64,000 nucleotides of DNA from a bacterium. GTDB taxonomy: Bacteria; Cyanobacteriota; Vampirovibrionia; Gastranaerophilales; Gastranaerophilaceae. Each line of letters opens with the position of its first letter. Within the stretch, counting starts at the first letter, position 1. The position numbers and the translations under genes are program-made. Positions 17,704 through 27,547 of this stretch are shown piece by piece. The stretch is taken from the NCBI GenBank assembly GCA_017433195.1, contig JAFRHR010000024.1:62001-126000 (forward strand). The letters are read 5' to 3'. Below the pieces are notes generated by a model that was given only the letters and a program-made list of their open reading frames with translations, did not search any database and was not told where the DNA came from.

Positions 17704-19107
17704 ATGGAAATAAAAATTGTTTCTGATGTGAAAAACATTGAGTGTGACGTACTTGTAGCGGGAATGTTTGAAAAAGAAAAAACATTTTCTGATTTCGTTA
17801 ATGAGTACGTTATAGAAAAAGATAAATTTGAAGGAAAGTTCGGAGAAACTTATCTTATTCAGACTTTCGGAAAACTTCCCGCAAGAAAAGTTCTTGTTTT
17901 GGGATTGGGTAAGAAAGAAGAACTTAATACAGATAAGTTGAGAGAAGCAGTTGCAAAAGCAACTAAAAAAGCAATGTCTATAAAGGCAGAAAAGGTTGCG
18001 TTTTTGCTTGAAAATATCGGCTTTGATTATTCAAAACAGTTTGTATATGGGACTATGATTGCTGATTATGTTTTTGATAAATACAAATCAGAAAAGAAAA
18101 CAACTCATATTAAAGAAGTTTATGTTGCAGCAAACGAAAACGAAGTAAACAAAGGAATAAAAATTGTTTCCGCTATGAATTTTGCAAGAAATCTTGCAAA
18201 TGAACCCGCCCAGTTTGCAACTCCTGCTGAACTTGCGGCAACTGCGTGTGATTTGGGCTTAGAAACAAAAATATATTCAAAAGAAGAATGTGAACAAATG
18301 GGAATGGGTGCTTTCCTTGCGGTAGGTCAGGGAAGTACAAGAGAACCCAAATTTATTCATATGAAATACACCTGCAATAATCCGAAAAAGAGAATTGCAA
18401 TAATAGGTAAAGGTATTACTTTCGATAGCGGCGGTTTGGATTTAAAACCAGCTTCATCAATGCTTACAATGAAAGACGATATGTCAGGTGCTGCTTGTAT
18501 TTTGGGTGTTATGAGCGTTATAAAAGAATTTAATCCAAATATCGAAGTACACGGATTAATTGCCGCTTGCGAAAATATGCCGAGCGGAAGTTCTTATAAA
18601 CCCGGCGATATTTTGACTGCGAAGAACGGAAAAACAATTGAAGTCGATAATACGGATGCTGAAGGAAGATTAACTCTTGCAGACGCTCTTTGTTATGCGT
18701 GCGAATTAAAAGTTGATGAAGTTATTGACCTTGCAACTCTGACAGGTGCTTGTATGGTTGCTCTTGGTACTCACGCATCAGGTATTATGGGTAACAACGA
18801 TGAATTAGTTAAAAATGTAATCAAAACAGGTAAAGAAAACGGTGAAACATATTGGGAATTACCGATGTTTGATGATTACTTTGATTCATTAAAATCTGAT
18901 ATTGCAGATATGAAAAACACAGGCTCACGCTGGGGTGGTGCATCTACTGCAGGTAAATTCCTTGAAAAATTTGTTACTCCCGAAACTAAATGGGCTCATT
19001 TGGATATTGCAGGAACTGCATTTTTGGAAAAACCGCAAAAAGAATTTATTGCGGGTGCAACAGGTGCAGGCGTAAGAACTCTGTTAAATTACATAATTGA
19101 ACAGTAA
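17704..19107 (+). CDS. pepA: Leucyl aminopeptidase (M17)
   Basis: 467 residues of the cytosolic M17 aminopeptidase family, which removes N-terminal residues using two metal ions. The N-terminal macro-like domain (1-~160) is followed by the catalytic domain with GKGITFDSGGLDLKP and DDMSGAACILG (metal-binding Lys and Asp residues) and the signature NTDAEGRLTLADAL. The C-terminal part keeps GGASTAGKFL. AGAGGTG precedes the ATG, and TATAAT at ~17674 gives it its own promoter. A long terminator follows. Confidence 0.95.
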   Translation: MEIKIVSDVKNIECDVLVAGMFEKEKTFSDFVNEYVIEKDKFEGKFGETYLIQTFGKLPARKVLVLGLGKKEELNTDKLREAVAKATKKAMSIKAEKVAFLLENIGFDYSKQFVYGTMIADYVFDKYKSEKKTTHIKEVYVAANENEVNKGIKIVSAMNFARNLANEPAQFATPAELAATACDLGLETKIYSKEECEQMGMGAFLAVGQGSTREPKFIHMKYTCNNPKKRIAIIGKGITFDSGGLDLKPASSMLTMKDDMSGAACILGVMSVIKEFNPNIEVHGLIAACENMPSGSSYKPGDILTAKNGKTIEVDNTDAEGRLTLADALCYACELKVDEVIDLATLTGACMVALGTHASGIMGNNDELVKNVIKTGKENGETYWELPMFDDYFDSLKSDIADMKNTGSRWGGASTAGKFLEKFVTPETKWAHLDIAGTAFLEKPQKEFIAGATGAGVRTLLNYIIEQ

Positions 19108-19121
19108 GGTTTAAATATATG

Positions 19122-19159
19122 AGAGTGGCGATGAAACTTGTTTCATCGCCACTCTTTAT
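19122..19159. terminator. Bidirectional intrinsic terminator
   Basis: A 16-bp perfect inverted repeat, AGAGTGGCGATGAAAC paired with its complement at 19140-19155, is flanked by TTTATTT on the plus strand and an A-rich run (T-rich on the minus strand). It lies between the convergent pepA and decarboxylase genes and can serve both. Confidence 0.9.
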
Positions 19160-19169
19160 TTAAATATTT

Positions 19170-20600
19170 TTATTTTACAACGTCGAGGGTTTTGTAATTA
19201 AACAGATACGGCAAATGTTCTTCTCTGATTACTTCCCCGGGCAACAGGATTGATATTCCCGGAGGACATTCGGCAATTACTTCCGCACAAATTCTTCCTA
19301 TTGCATCTCTTGTTTTTATGTTTTCTTTCTCGGAATAGTAAGCATTTCTCATGCTCATTTCTGTAATCGGAATACACAGAGGCATATGTTTTCTTCTTTC
19401 GGGCTTATATATTTTTGAATAATCGGTTTTATCAATTTTGCTCAATGCCTTTATGAGATATTTAATATCGTTTTTGGTGTTTCCGGGGTTACATAGAATA
19501 AGTATTCCTATGTCTGACGAGGATTCAACCTCGATTTTAAAATCAGTTTCAAGAATTTTTTCCAACTGAGTTCCCGTCAGCCCGTCTGCTTTTATAAATA
19601 CTTTGGTAACATCGGTTTTAAATTTTTCGCTTGTTGATATAAGGTGAGAAATTTTCTTCATTCCGTCAATATGTTTTCTCAAATACTTTGCGTTATCGAC
19701 TGCCATTTTTATCTGCGCTTTTCCGCTATCTGATTCAAGGTTTGCTCTTGCGGCATCGAGGCTTGCCATAAGAAGCATTGAAGGACTTGTTGTGTGTACA
19801 AGTTTTAAAGCTTTTTCTATTGCATCTGCATTGAATTTTGAGTTCTTTGAAATATGGAGCATAGAACTTTGGCTCATACTTCCGCCTGTTTTATGCAGAG
19901 AATTTATTACAATATCAGCGCCCGCATCGAGTGCTGACATAGGTAATTCGTCACAGAATTTCCATAAGCAGCCGTGAGCCTCGTCGACAACGAGCGGAAC
20001 ATTGTATTTTTTGCAGACTTCAGCAATTGATTTTATGTCTGAAACAACGCCCTCGTAAGTCGGATTTGTAATCCAGACAAGTGCAACGTCATTGTTTTCT
20101 TTAAGCATTTTTTCTATCTGTTGCGGAGTTATTTCACCCCAGATACCCCAATCACTTAAAGTTTCGGGAATTGCCCAAAGCACTTCAGCTCCTGAGATTA
20201 TAAGCCCTGTCAGAATTGATCTGTGACAGTTTCTGTTAACAATTACTTTTTGTCCCTTTTTTGTCATTCCCATAGCGACTGCAAGGTTTCCCGCAGTCGA
20301 GCCGTTTACTAAAAACAGTGTTCTTCCAGCGCCAAAGGCTCTTGCCGCCGAAAGTTCAGCTTTTCTTATAGGCCCTGTTGCGGGATGTAGTGTTCCCAAA
20401 CCGTCAAATTCGTCGGTCGTATCTATTGTCAGGGCTTTTCCCATAAGGTTTTTAAATTTCTTAGAGGTGAATTTGCCTCCTGTGTGTCCCGGAATATGAA
20501 ACTGATATGACGGATGTTTTGCAAACTGTTCCAAAGCATCAACTAATGGTGCCTTTTCACGTCTTTGTTTTCTTTTTTTGCTTATAAATTTTTTGTTCAT
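19170..20600 (-). CDS. Orn/Lys/Arg decarboxylase, PLP fold type I
   Basis: About 476 residues of the short (Bacillus/cyanobacterial type) basic amino acid decarboxylase family. Key elements are FHIPGHTGGKF near the start, TDEFDGLGTLH, LVNGSTAGN, VDEAHGCLW (PLP-ring Asp) and the PLP lysine in NSLHKTGGSMSQSS (residue ~237). It makes agmatine, putrescine or cadaverine; arginine is the most common substrate in this subgroup. AdoMet decarboxylase elsewhere in the window supports a polyamine role. The N-terminus is strongly basic. ATG at 20600 is chosen; a TTG six codons upstream is possible. It lies just downstream of mscS on the same strand. Confidence 0.85.
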   Translation of the reverse strand: MNKKFISKKRKQRREKAPLVDALEQFAKHPSYQFHIPGHTGGKFTSKKFKNLMGKALTIDTTDEFDGLGTLHPATGPIRKAELSAARAFGAGRTLFLVNGSTAGNLAVAMGMTKKGQKVIVNRNCHRSILTGLIISGAEVLWAIPETLSDWGIWGEITPQQIEKMLKENNDVALVWITNPTYEGVVSDIKSIAEVCKKYNVPLVVDEAHGCLWKFCDELPMSALDAGADIVINSLHKTGGSMSQSSMLHISKNSKFNADAIEKALKLVHTTSPSMLLMASLDAARANLESDSGKAQIKMAVDNAKYLRKHIDGMKKISHLISTSEKFKTDVTKVFIKADGLTGTQLEKILETDFKIEVESSSDIGILILCNPGNTKNDIKYLIKALSKIDKTDYSKIYKPERRKHMPLCIPITEMSMRNAYYSEKENIKTRDAIGRICAEVIAECPPGISILLPGEVIREEHLPYLFNYKTLDVVK

Positions 20601-20624
20601 TAACTTATTTTCAACCAACTAATT

Positions 20625-21470
20625 TTACTGTTTTTCGATATAAAGAGATTGTGACGGATAAGCAAAGCTTATGTTTTCTTCGCCAAATCTTCTGTAAATA
20701 TCTTCAAGGAATTTTCCTTTTATTTCCTGCATTTCAAAAAATGCGCCTGTTGCTGCGTAACCAAAAAATCTTATATTAACCGAATATGCTGCTAATTCGC
20801 TGACAAAAATTTTATATCCTTTTATAATTCTGCTTCCGTCAGCAACTTCCGAAATTATCTGTTTTGCTCTTTCGATTTGTTCGGGAGTAGTTCCGTATAC
20901 AACACCAAAAGAAACATCAATTAATCTGTTTTCGGCTTTTGATATATTTTCGATAACGGCATTTGCCATAGCGTGGTTTGGTATAACAACCAAAACATTG
21001 TTAAGACATCTGATTTTTGTTGACCGTAAATTTATATCTTCGACGTTACCTTCATGATTATTTACTCTTATATAATCGCCAAGTTTATAGACTCTGTCTA
21101 CCATAATTGAAATACTTCCGAAAACGTCAGCGATGGTTTCCTGAGCCGCAAAACCGACTGCCAAACCTGTAATTCCGAAACCTGCGATTATTGAAGACAT
21201 TGAGTATCCGTAACTTTGTAAGAACGATGCGACAATAAAGAAGATTGCAATTACATCCAATGTTTTGTTTAAAAGCGGTATAAATCCCAATAACGGTGAT
21301 GACGGATCTGTTTTTAAAATATTATGGTACATCTTTTTGCAGACTATTTTTAAAACTTTTATAATCCCAAATAATATAACTATGTTAAGTACCATCAAAA
21401 TAAAAAATCCGCAGTGGAATGCTTTTATTAACTCTCCGATTTCGTGATATTTTGCCAAAAATTGTTCCAT
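20625..21470 (-). CDS. mscS: MscS-family small-conductance mechanosensitive channel
   Basis: 281 residues, the size of E. coli MscS. Three transmembrane helices lie in the first ~125 residues. The pore-lining TM3 reads GITGLAVGFAAQETIADVFG, and the cytoplasmic beta domain begins with the family hallmark YKLGDYIRVNNHEGNVEDI. It releases solutes when the inner membrane is stretched. AAGGAGAG precedes the ATG and TATACT lies upstream. The decarboxylase follows closely, so the two may be one transcript. Confidence 0.9.
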   Translation of the reverse strand: MEQFLAKYHEIGELIKAFHCGFFILMVLNIVILFGIIKVLKIVCKKMYHNILKTDPSSPLLGFIPLLNKTLDVIAIFFIVASFLQSYGYSMSSIIAGFGITGLAVGFAAQETIADVFGSISIMVDRVYKLGDYIRVNNHEGNVEDINLRSTKIRCLNNVLVVIPNHAMANAVIENISKAENRLIDVSFGVVYGTTPEQIERAKQIISEVADGSRIIKGYKIFVSELAAYSVNIRFFGYAATGAFFEMQEIKGKFLEDIYRRFGEENISFAYPSQSLYIEKQ

Positions 21471-21596
21471 CTTTTTCTCTCCTTTGTATTCTGTATATCA
21501 AAGTATAACACAAATAATTACGACAAATAATTTATATAATTTTTTATAGATATATGTTAGAATACTAAAAATATAAAAATTCAGCAGGAGAAAAGT

Positions 21597-23309
21597 ATGA
21601 AAACAGAAAAGATGATAAGGGTTGCCAAAGGCGAAGAAAAGGCAGATTTAGTCATAAAAAATGCAAATATCGTGAATGTTTTTACGGATAAAATTCAAAA
21701 AGCAGATATTGCAATTGTGGAAAACAGAATTGTAGGTGTCGGTGAAAACTACCACGGGCAGAGAGAAATTGACGTTAATGGCGCTTATGCTACTCCTGCA
21801 TTTATTGACGGGCATGTGCATATAGAAAGTTCAATGTGCCTGCCGAAAGAATTTGCAAAAGCGGTTGTTCCGGAAGGTACGGTTACTGTTATGGCGGATC
21901 CTCACGAAATATCAAATGTTTTCGGCTTGCACGGTATTAGTTTTATGAGAGAAGCATGTAAAAATCTTCCGCTCGATGTTTATATGATGCTCCCGTCCTG
22001 TGTTCCTGCGACAGATTCCGAAACTTCAGGTTTTGAACTGAAAGATTATGACTTATCATTGTTAATAGACTCTCCCGAAATTTTGGGGATTGCTGAAATG
22101 ATGAATTTCCCCGGTGTTTTGAGTTGTAATACAGATACCATGAGTAAGATAAAATTAGGTTTGTCACATCATAAAAAAATTGATGGTCATGCTCCGGGAC
22201 TTTCCGGAAAAGATTTATGCGGATATATTGCAGCGGGTGTAATGTCGGACCACGAATGTACAAATGCTCAAGAGGCAGAAGAAAAACTTAGTTTGGGAAT
22301 GCACCTTATGATTAGAGAAGGTTCTGCAGCTAAAGATTTAAAACCGCTTATTCCTGTTTTAAAAGGGAAAAATACGAGCAGATGTATGTTTGTAACTGAT
22401 GACAGACATCCGACCGATTTAAAAGGTCATATCAATGCTATGGTAAAAACTTGCGTTGAGGAAGGAGTTGATCCTGTTACCGCAATAAAAGCCGCTACCA
22501 TAAATACGGCACAATACTTCGGTTTGTCTGACTTAGGAGCAATTGCTCCCGGATACAGAGCTCACATTTTGATTTTTGAAGACTTAAAAGAATTTAAACC
22601 GACTTTGGTATTCAAAAGTGGTGAAATTGTTGCAAGGAACGGTATTTTAACTGCGATTTATGAAACAAACGACACTCCGAAATTAAGAGGTTCTGTTAAC
22701 GTAAAATGGATAGAACATGAAGATTTCAAAATCCCTGCAAAGAATGACAAGGCAAAAGTTATTGAAATAACTCCGTCTTCACTTTTGACAAATTCCGTTG
22801 TTGAAAATATTAAAGTTGTTGATGGTTTTGCTGAAAGTAATTTAGACAGCGATGTTTTAAAAATTGTTGTAATAGAGCGTCATAAAGCAAGCGGAAATAT
22901 CGGGAAAGGCTTTGTAAAAGGTTTCGGCTTGAAATCAGGTGCTATTGCATCAACAGTTGCCCACGATTCTCATAATATGGTTATTATTGGAACAAACGAT
23001 GAAGATATGTACACTGCAGCAATTGAACTTGTGAAATCTCAAGGAGGAAAAGTTGTTGTAAATAACGGAAAAGTGCTTGCAAAATTACCTCTTCCGGTAG
23101 CAGGACTGATGTCAGAAGAAAATTTTGAAGATGTTCTTAACGAATGTCAGAAACTTAAAGAGGCAGTAAAAGAAATAGGATGTCCGCTTGAAGATCCGTT
23201 TATGACGGCTGCATTTATGTCTTTATCAGTTATCCCAAGTTTAAAAATCACCGATAAAGGCGTTTATGACGTTTGTAAGTCAGAATTTACAGATATATTT
23301 GACGTTTAA
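21597..23309 (+). CDS. ade: Adenine deaminase
   Basis: 570 residues of the amidohydrolase adenine deaminase family, converting adenine to hypoxanthine and ammonia with a Mn/Fe centre. Diagnostic elements are DLVIKNANIVNVF, the metal ligands in FIDGHVHIESSM, VMADPHEISNVFG, HAPGLSG and DDRHPTDL, and the C-terminal adenine-deaminase domain with VAHDSHNMVIIG. An AGCAGGAG site precedes the ATG. It is one base from the stop of the convergent gene. MtnA lies nearby, which is consistent with salvage of adenine from methylthioadenosine (inference). Confidence 0.95.
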   Translation: MKTEKMIRVAKGEEKADLVIKNANIVNVFTDKIQKADIAIVENRIVGVGENYHGQREIDVNGAYATPAFIDGHVHIESSMCLPKEFAKAVVPEGTVTVMADPHEISNVFGLHGISFMREACKNLPLDVYMMLPSCVPATDSETSGFELKDYDLSLLIDSPEILGIAEMMNFPGVLSCNTDTMSKIKLGLSHHKKIDGHAPGLSGKDLCGYIAAGVMSDHECTNAQEAEEKLSLGMHLMIREGSAAKDLKPLIPVLKGKNTSRCMFVTDDRHPTDLKGHINAMVKTCVEEGVDPVTAIKAATINTAQYFGLSDLGAIAPGYRAHILIFEDLKEFKPTLVFKSGEIVARNGILTAIYETNDTPKLRGSVNVKWIEHEDFKIPAKNDKAKVIEITPSSLLTNSVVENIKVVDGFAESNLDSDVLKIVVIERHKASGNIGKGFVKGFGLKSGAIASTVAHDSHNMVIIGTNDEDMYTAAIELVKSQGGKVVVNNGKVLAKLPLPVAGLMSEENFEDVLNECQKLKEAVKEIGCPLEDPFMTAAFMSLSVIPSLKITDKGVYDVCKSEFTDIFDV

Positions 23310-23310
23310 A

Positions 23311-23823
23311 TTAACGGGACCAAATAGCTCTTATAGCCATTTTAAAGTAATCAATAAAGCGTTTTACTTTTCCTAAGTCAAACACGTCCATAAATATATC
23401 CATACTTTTTGAATATTCGCTGTTGCTGTTGCTTACAACTTCACTTCTTGATGAACGCATTGCTTTATATGTAACATCTCTGTGTTCTTCAGCTTTTCTA
23501 TAGTTTTCATCGCCCATTGGTAAATCTTTTAAAGCATAGTCAGCGATTCTGTAGTCATCATATCTTTCAGTATAAGTATGATTTAATTCATTTCCGACAG
23601 CTCTGATTTGTTCGAGTTCACCTCTTTTTCTGGCAATAGCATCTTCCAAATCTTTTGCTATATTTTCCATTACAGAGCAATCGCCTGTCTTTTCTTTCAA
23701 ATCTTCAGCCATTTCAAATATGGTTGCTTTAGCAGATTTTTCATCTTTGTTTTTTAATTCTGTTGTAAATTTCTCTAAGATAGCCTTTTTAGAGACGGCC
23801 TCAGACGTCGTTTTTACTGACAT
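23311..23823 (-). CDS. Predicted helical protein of unknown function
   Basis: 170 residues, almost entirely charged helix, with no signal peptide and no motif that I recognise. The segment DLEDAIARKRGELEQIRAV suggests a coiled coil, and the C-terminus (VKRFIDYFKMAIRAIWSR) is an amphipathic basic helix that could touch a membrane. ATG at 23823 is chosen because GAGGA lies five bases upstream; the TTG four codons earlier overlaps that site. A TGTTAAT-A-ATTAACA palindrome lies ~85 bp upstream and may be its operator. Confidence 0.6.
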   Translation of the reverse strand: MSVKTTSEAVSKKAILEKFTTELKNKDEKSAKATIFEMAEDLKEKTGDCSVMENIAKDLEDAIARKRGELEQIRAVGNELNHTYTERYDDYRIADYALKDLPMGDENYRKAEEHRDVTYKAMRSSRSEVVSNSNSEYSKSMDIFMDVFDLGKVKRFIDYFKMAIRAIWSR

Positions 23824-23907
23824 AATGTTCCTCAATTATTTCCTATGTATATATAAAGTATATACTAAAGAAAAAATTGCCTTTTAGAGGTAAGTAATAT
23901 TAACATT

Positions 23908-23922
23908 TGTTAATAATTAACA
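23908..23922. promoter_or_regulatory. Palindrome, possible operator
   Basis: TGTTAATAATTAACA is a perfect 15-bp palindrome around a central A. An additional TTAACA half-site lies just beside it (23900-23905). It sits upstream of the minus-strand helical-protein gene and right after mtnA. The AT-rich background makes chance possible. Confidence 0.35.
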
Positions 23923-23923
23923 T

Positions 23924-24985
23924 TTAGGCAAATGCTTCTGCAATAGATGTTTTGTAATCAGGTCTTAAAATGCCTTTTTCTGTAATAATTCCGGCAATTA
24001 ATTCATGAGGAGTTACATCGAATCCGGGGTTAATTATGTTTACGCCGTCAATGCAGATGTTTTTGCCGTTTATGTGTGTAACTTCTTCGTGCGAACGTTC
24101 TTCGATTACAATTTCGTCACCTGTTTTTATTGAGGTGTCGATGGTTGACAAAGGTGCTGCAATGTAGAACGGAACATTGTGGTATTTTGCGGCAATTGCA
24201 ACGGTATAAGTTCCGATTTTGTTTGCGGAATCCCCGTTTGCTGCAATTCTGTCAGCGCCTGTTATTACCAAATCGATTTTGCCCTGTTTCATAAAGTATG
24301 AGCACATACCGTCAGTAATCAGAGTAACAGGGATTCCGTCAGTTACAAGTTCAAAAGTTGTAAGCCTTGCACCCTGTTGTCTCGGGCGTGTTTCGTCCGC
24401 AAAAACCTGAATTGTGTTGTCGTTAGCGTAAGCCGAACGTACAACGCCGAGTGCCGTTCCGTACCCTACGGTTGCTAACGCGCCCGCATTACAGTGAGTT
24501 AAAATTGTTGCACCTTTCGGAACAATTTCCGCTCCGTAATCACCTATTTTTTTATTTATTTCAACGTCTTCGTTTTCAAGTTTTATTCCGTTTTCTTTCA
24601 AATTATTTATTAATTCGTGTATTGATAAATTGTTGTTTACTCCGTTATTGATAACTTCTTTTTGTTTTTTTACTGCCCACATAAGATTTACGGCAGTCGG
24701 TCTTGCTTCATTTACGTAGTCTGCTTTTTTAATCAGTTCCTGAGCAAATTCGTTTAGGTCAGTGTATGTTTTTTCAAGTTCCTGTGCATATAAAACAATA
24801 GCGTGTGCGCCTGCAATACCGATAGCCGGTGCACCTCTTACAATCATTGTTTTAATTGCGTTAACCATCTCGTCGCCTGATGTTATATCAAGGTATTTAA
24901 ATTCATACGGGATAATAGTTTGGTCAATTATTCTTGAATAGTTATCAATCCATTGAATTGTCTTAATTTTTGAATTAAATCTCAT
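23924..24985 (-). CDS. mtnA: Methylthioribose-1-phosphate isomerase
   Basis: 353 residues of the MtnA/eIF2B-alpha-like family. Visible signatures are RGAPAIGIAGAHAIV, the catalytic-cysteine region THCNAGALATVGYGTALGV, FADETRPRQQGARLT, and GADRIAANGDSANKIGTY with the catalytic Asp. It isomerises 5-methylthioribose-1-phosphate to the ribulose form in methionine salvage from methylthioadenosine, the by-product of polyamine synthesis. It lies 8 bp after a small membrane-protein gene and is probably cotranscribed with it. No other mtn gene is in the window. Confidence 0.95.
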   Translation of the reverse strand: MRFNSKIKTIQWIDNYSRIIDQTIIPYEFKYLDITSGDEMVNAIKTMIVRGAPAIGIAGAHAIVLYAQELEKTYTDLNEFAQELIKKADYVNEARPTAVNLMWAVKKQKEVINNGVNNNLSIHELINNLKENGIKLENEDVEINKKIGDYGAEIVPKGATILTHCNAGALATVGYGTALGVVRSAYANDNTIQVFADETRPRQQGARLTTFELVTDGIPVTLITDGMCSYFMKQGKIDLVITGADRIAANGDSANKIGTYTVAIAAKYHNVPFYIAAPLSTIDTSIKTGDEIVIEERSHEEVTHINGKNICIDGVNIINPGFDVTPHELIAGIITEKGILRPDYKTSIAEAFA

Positions 24986-24993
24986 TTTTATAC

Positions 24994-25473
24994 CTATCTG
25001 ATTTCAAAATCTATATTTTCGTTTTCCTGTTTCTTAAAGCCTGATAAAATTTCATAAACGTAAGCAGTAACAACTCCTGCAAAAGCGTTCATTAATGCAG
25101 CTAAAATTGCAATAAAGAAGACAAGCATAATCATTACGACAAAACTTATAAATGATGTAAAGAAACTTCTCAAAATTCCGAAAGAAACCGTTTTAAAAAT
25201 TAGTCCAATCAAACTGCTTACCGGAATATAAACTACAGAAAAAGCGATAAATGAAACAAAACCTGATATTGCACCATAAATTGCAGATTCTTTATAATCA
25301 AGGATTCCTATCATATTTTTTTGTTTCATAAAGACTAAAACAAAAGCAGCAAGTGCCAAAAACATTAAAAGAAAAGCAATTCCTCCGATAAAAGGGATCA
25401 TTCCTATAATTCCTACTGCCGCACCTGCTAACGCACTTAAAATGGATATTTGTTTGATTAAAAGCAAATTCAT
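24994..25473 (-). CDS. Multi-pass membrane protein of unknown function
   Basis: 159 residues with four or five hydrophobic segments: about 8-28, 32-50 (FLLMFLALAAFVLVF), 65-90, 100-120 and 122-145 (VMIMLVFFIAILAALMNAF), with a short charged tail (KKQENENIDFEIR). Glycine-rich turns (GAAVGIIGMIPFIGG) resemble small DUF-type membrane proteins, but I cannot name the family. It is translated from a good AGAGGTG site and is directly followed by mtnA. A transport role for the salvage substrate is only a guess from position. Confidence 0.6.
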   Translation of the reverse strand: MNLLLIKQISILSALAGAAVGIIGMIPFIGGIAFLLMFLALAAFVLVFMKQKNMIGILDYKESAIYGAISGFVSFIAFSVVYIPVSSLIGLIFKTVSFGILRSFFTSFISFVVMIMLVFFIAILAALMNAFAGVVTAYVYEILSGFKKQENENIDFEIR

Positions 25474-25530
25474 AAAACACCTCTTTATTTTTATTTATAA
25501 CCTTAATATACAATAAACATAAAAATTTAA

Positions 25531-27075
25531 CTATTTTTTATTGCGGATTAAGGATATCATATTTTTGTATAATTCACGGTTTTTTTCGCTGTCGTCAATT
25601 TCTGATGCCTCCGTAATATAGGCAAGAGCATTTTCAAGCTGTCCTGTTGCCTGATAAAATTCACCCATTTTTACATACAAATCGGCATTATTTACGTCAA
25701 GTGAAATTGCTTTTTTAAGACTTTCTATAGCAAAATCAATATCTCTCTGTTCAAAAAGTGCCAAAGCATTGTAATAATAACCGTCAGCACAATTTGAATC
25801 AAGTTCTATTATTTTTTGTGCGATTTCATAAACTTCATCATAATCTTTTTTGGCATAGTTTAATTTAGCCATTAAAACGTAAGACGAAATGTACTTAGGA
25901 TACATTTCTGCAAAACTTTTTATGTACTTTTCGGCATCGTCAAGATCGTTTATTTTGATTAAAATTTCGCATAACAATTTATGTGCATCTTTCATATCAG
26001 GATTTTTTGATATTAAATCAACAAGCAGTTTTTTAGCCTGTCTGAACATATCTAAGTTGAAATAAACGTTTGCAAGAGATGAACATAAAAGTTCGTTATT
26101 CGGATAAATTTTTAGTAAGTTTTCAAGTCCGTTTTTGGCGGAGGCAAAATCACCCTGTTGCGCTTTTATTTTGTATAAAAGAATGTCTGCAGGGAGATAG
26201 TTTTTGTTTAACTCGCTTTCTGCCTTTTCCAGATCGCCTTTTCTGTAGTATAAATATGCCAATGAATATCTGTACTCGTCATTTTCGGGCTCTATATAAA
26301 TTGCTTTTGTAAAATATTTCTTTGCCTCTTCAAGCCAGCCTTTAAGAAAATAGGTTTGTCCTAAATTGTAATTGAAGATACCCGATACATTATCGAGTTT
26401 TAATGCCTCAAGAAAACATTCTTCGGCTTTATCAAGTTCCATATTGTCAAGGTAAATAAGTCCGAGTTTGTTATAGGCATCAGAGAAGGTTTTATCCTGT
26501 TCGATTAAATTCAAAAACACCTTTTTTGCAGAGTCATAATCTTTTTTATCGTAGTAATAATTTCCCGCCAAAAACAGAGCCTTTGAAAAATCAGGTCTTA
26601 TACTAAAAATTTTATCCAGAATATCTTTAATATTATTGTTTAAATGGTATTTAGCGGAAGCTACTTCAAAAACGGTATTTTCAGTTTCTGCTTCATTTTC
26701 GTATTTTGTTACTTCTTCGTATTTGCCCATTTTATTTAAAATTTCAAGCAGTAGCATCAGGTTTTCCTGATTTTTTTCCAAACTGTATATTTTTTCAGCA
26801 AGTTCTTTTGCCTGTTCAAGTTTATCAGTTCTGTAATTTATTTTGCATAAGTTTGTAAGGCAGACTATATTGTTTTCTTCTGTTTCTAAAACTTTTTCAG
26901 CGTAATAAGAAGAACGTTCATAATTGTTCAGCAAAAAATAAAGTGTAGATATTTCAGACAGGACTTCAGTATTATTTTCTTCTTCTGCAAGAACTTTGTA
27001 TAAAAGTTCTATTGCCTGTTTATAGTATCCTTTTGATTTTAAATCAAAAGCTTCAATTATCATTTGCTGATCCAT
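25531..27075 (-). CDS. Tetratricopeptide repeat protein
   Basis: 514 residues made almost entirely of TPR units (about twelve 34-residue repeats, for example AYNKLGLIYLDNMELDKAEE and FNYNLGQTYFLKGWLEEAKK). No signal peptide is visible, so it is probably a cytoplasmic scaffold for protein complexes. The start overlaps the stop of the DivIC-like gene by one base, indicating coupled translation and perhaps a role in cell envelope or division complexes. The partner cannot be inferred. Confidence 0.85.
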   Translation of the reverse strand: MDQQMIIEAFDLKSKGYYKQAIELLYKVLAEEENNTEVLSEISTLYFLLNNYERSSYYAEKVLETEENNIVCLTNLCKINYRTDKLEQAKELAEKIYSLEKNQENLMLLLEILNKMGKYEEVTKYENEAETENTVFEVASAKYHLNNNIKDILDKIFSIRPDFSKALFLAGNYYYDKKDYDSAKKVFLNLIEQDKTFSDAYNKLGLIYLDNMELDKAEECFLEALKLDNVSGIFNYNLGQTYFLKGWLEEAKKYFTKAIYIEPENDEYRYSLAYLYYRKGDLEKAESELNKNYLPADILLYKIKAQQGDFASAKNGLENLLKIYPNNELLCSSLANVYFNLDMFRQAKKLLVDLISKNPDMKDAHKLLCEILIKINDLDDAEKYIKSFAEMYPKYISSYVLMAKLNYAKKDYDEVYEIAQKIIELDSNCADGYYYNALALFEQRDIDFAIESLKKAISLDVNNADLYVKMGEFYQATGQLENALAYITEASEIDDSEKNRELYKNMISLIRNKK

Positions 27076-27518
27076 TATTTTTTCTCCGTTTTTTTATTTT
27101 TAACTTCCTGTTCTTTTTCCTGTTCTTGTTTTGAATTTATTATTACAAGGACTTCATCCGGAGCAGAAAGTTTTAACTGATTACGAACCATTGCTTCGTA
27201 TTCTATATCCTGATTTGATGACAGATTTCTGTATTCCTCGTTTAATAATCTGTTTTGATTTTTTACTTCATCTAAAGTTTTTGTAATTGTTGTTATTTTA
27301 GATTTGTAAGAAATTGTTTTTGTAATGTTGCAGATGGTGCTTACAAAAATCTGTATTAAGAACACAAGCAAAACAAAGGTTAAAAATGAATAGTAAACTC
27401 CTATTTTATATTGTTGGTTTTCTTTTTTCTTTTTTAATTTTCCCAACAAAGAATCTTTTGCGTTCTGCGTCTTTTGTTTTATTTTTATGTTGTTATTAAA
27501 TCTCTTCTTTTTTATCAT
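27075..27518 (-). CDS. FtsB/DivIC-like septum formation initiator
   Basis: 147 residues with the FtsB/DivIC layout. A basic cytoplasmic N-terminus (~1-40) is followed by one membrane span (~43-65, YYSFLTFVLLVFLIQIFV), a periplasmic coiled coil (TKTLDEVKNQNRLLNEEYR) and the short conserved end IEYEAMVRNQLKLSAPDEV, which matches the A-R-x-x-L-x-x-x-x-P-x-E pattern of the family. It would act in the divisome with FtsL/FtsQ. The Lys/Glu-rich tail is an addition. ATG at 27518 is used. TATAAT lies five bases before it and there is no ribosome binding site, so this may be another short-leader transcript. Confidence 0.75.
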   Translation of the reverse strand: MIKKKRFNNNIKIKQKTQNAKDSLLGKLKKKKENQQYKIGVYYSFLTFVLLVFLIQIFVSTICNITKTISYKSKITTITKTLDEVKNQNRLLNEEYRNLSSNQDIEYEAMVRNQLKLSAPDEVLVIINSKQEQEKEQEVKNKKTEKK

Positions 27519-27547
27519 ACCCAATTATATTATAAATTCTGCTTTTA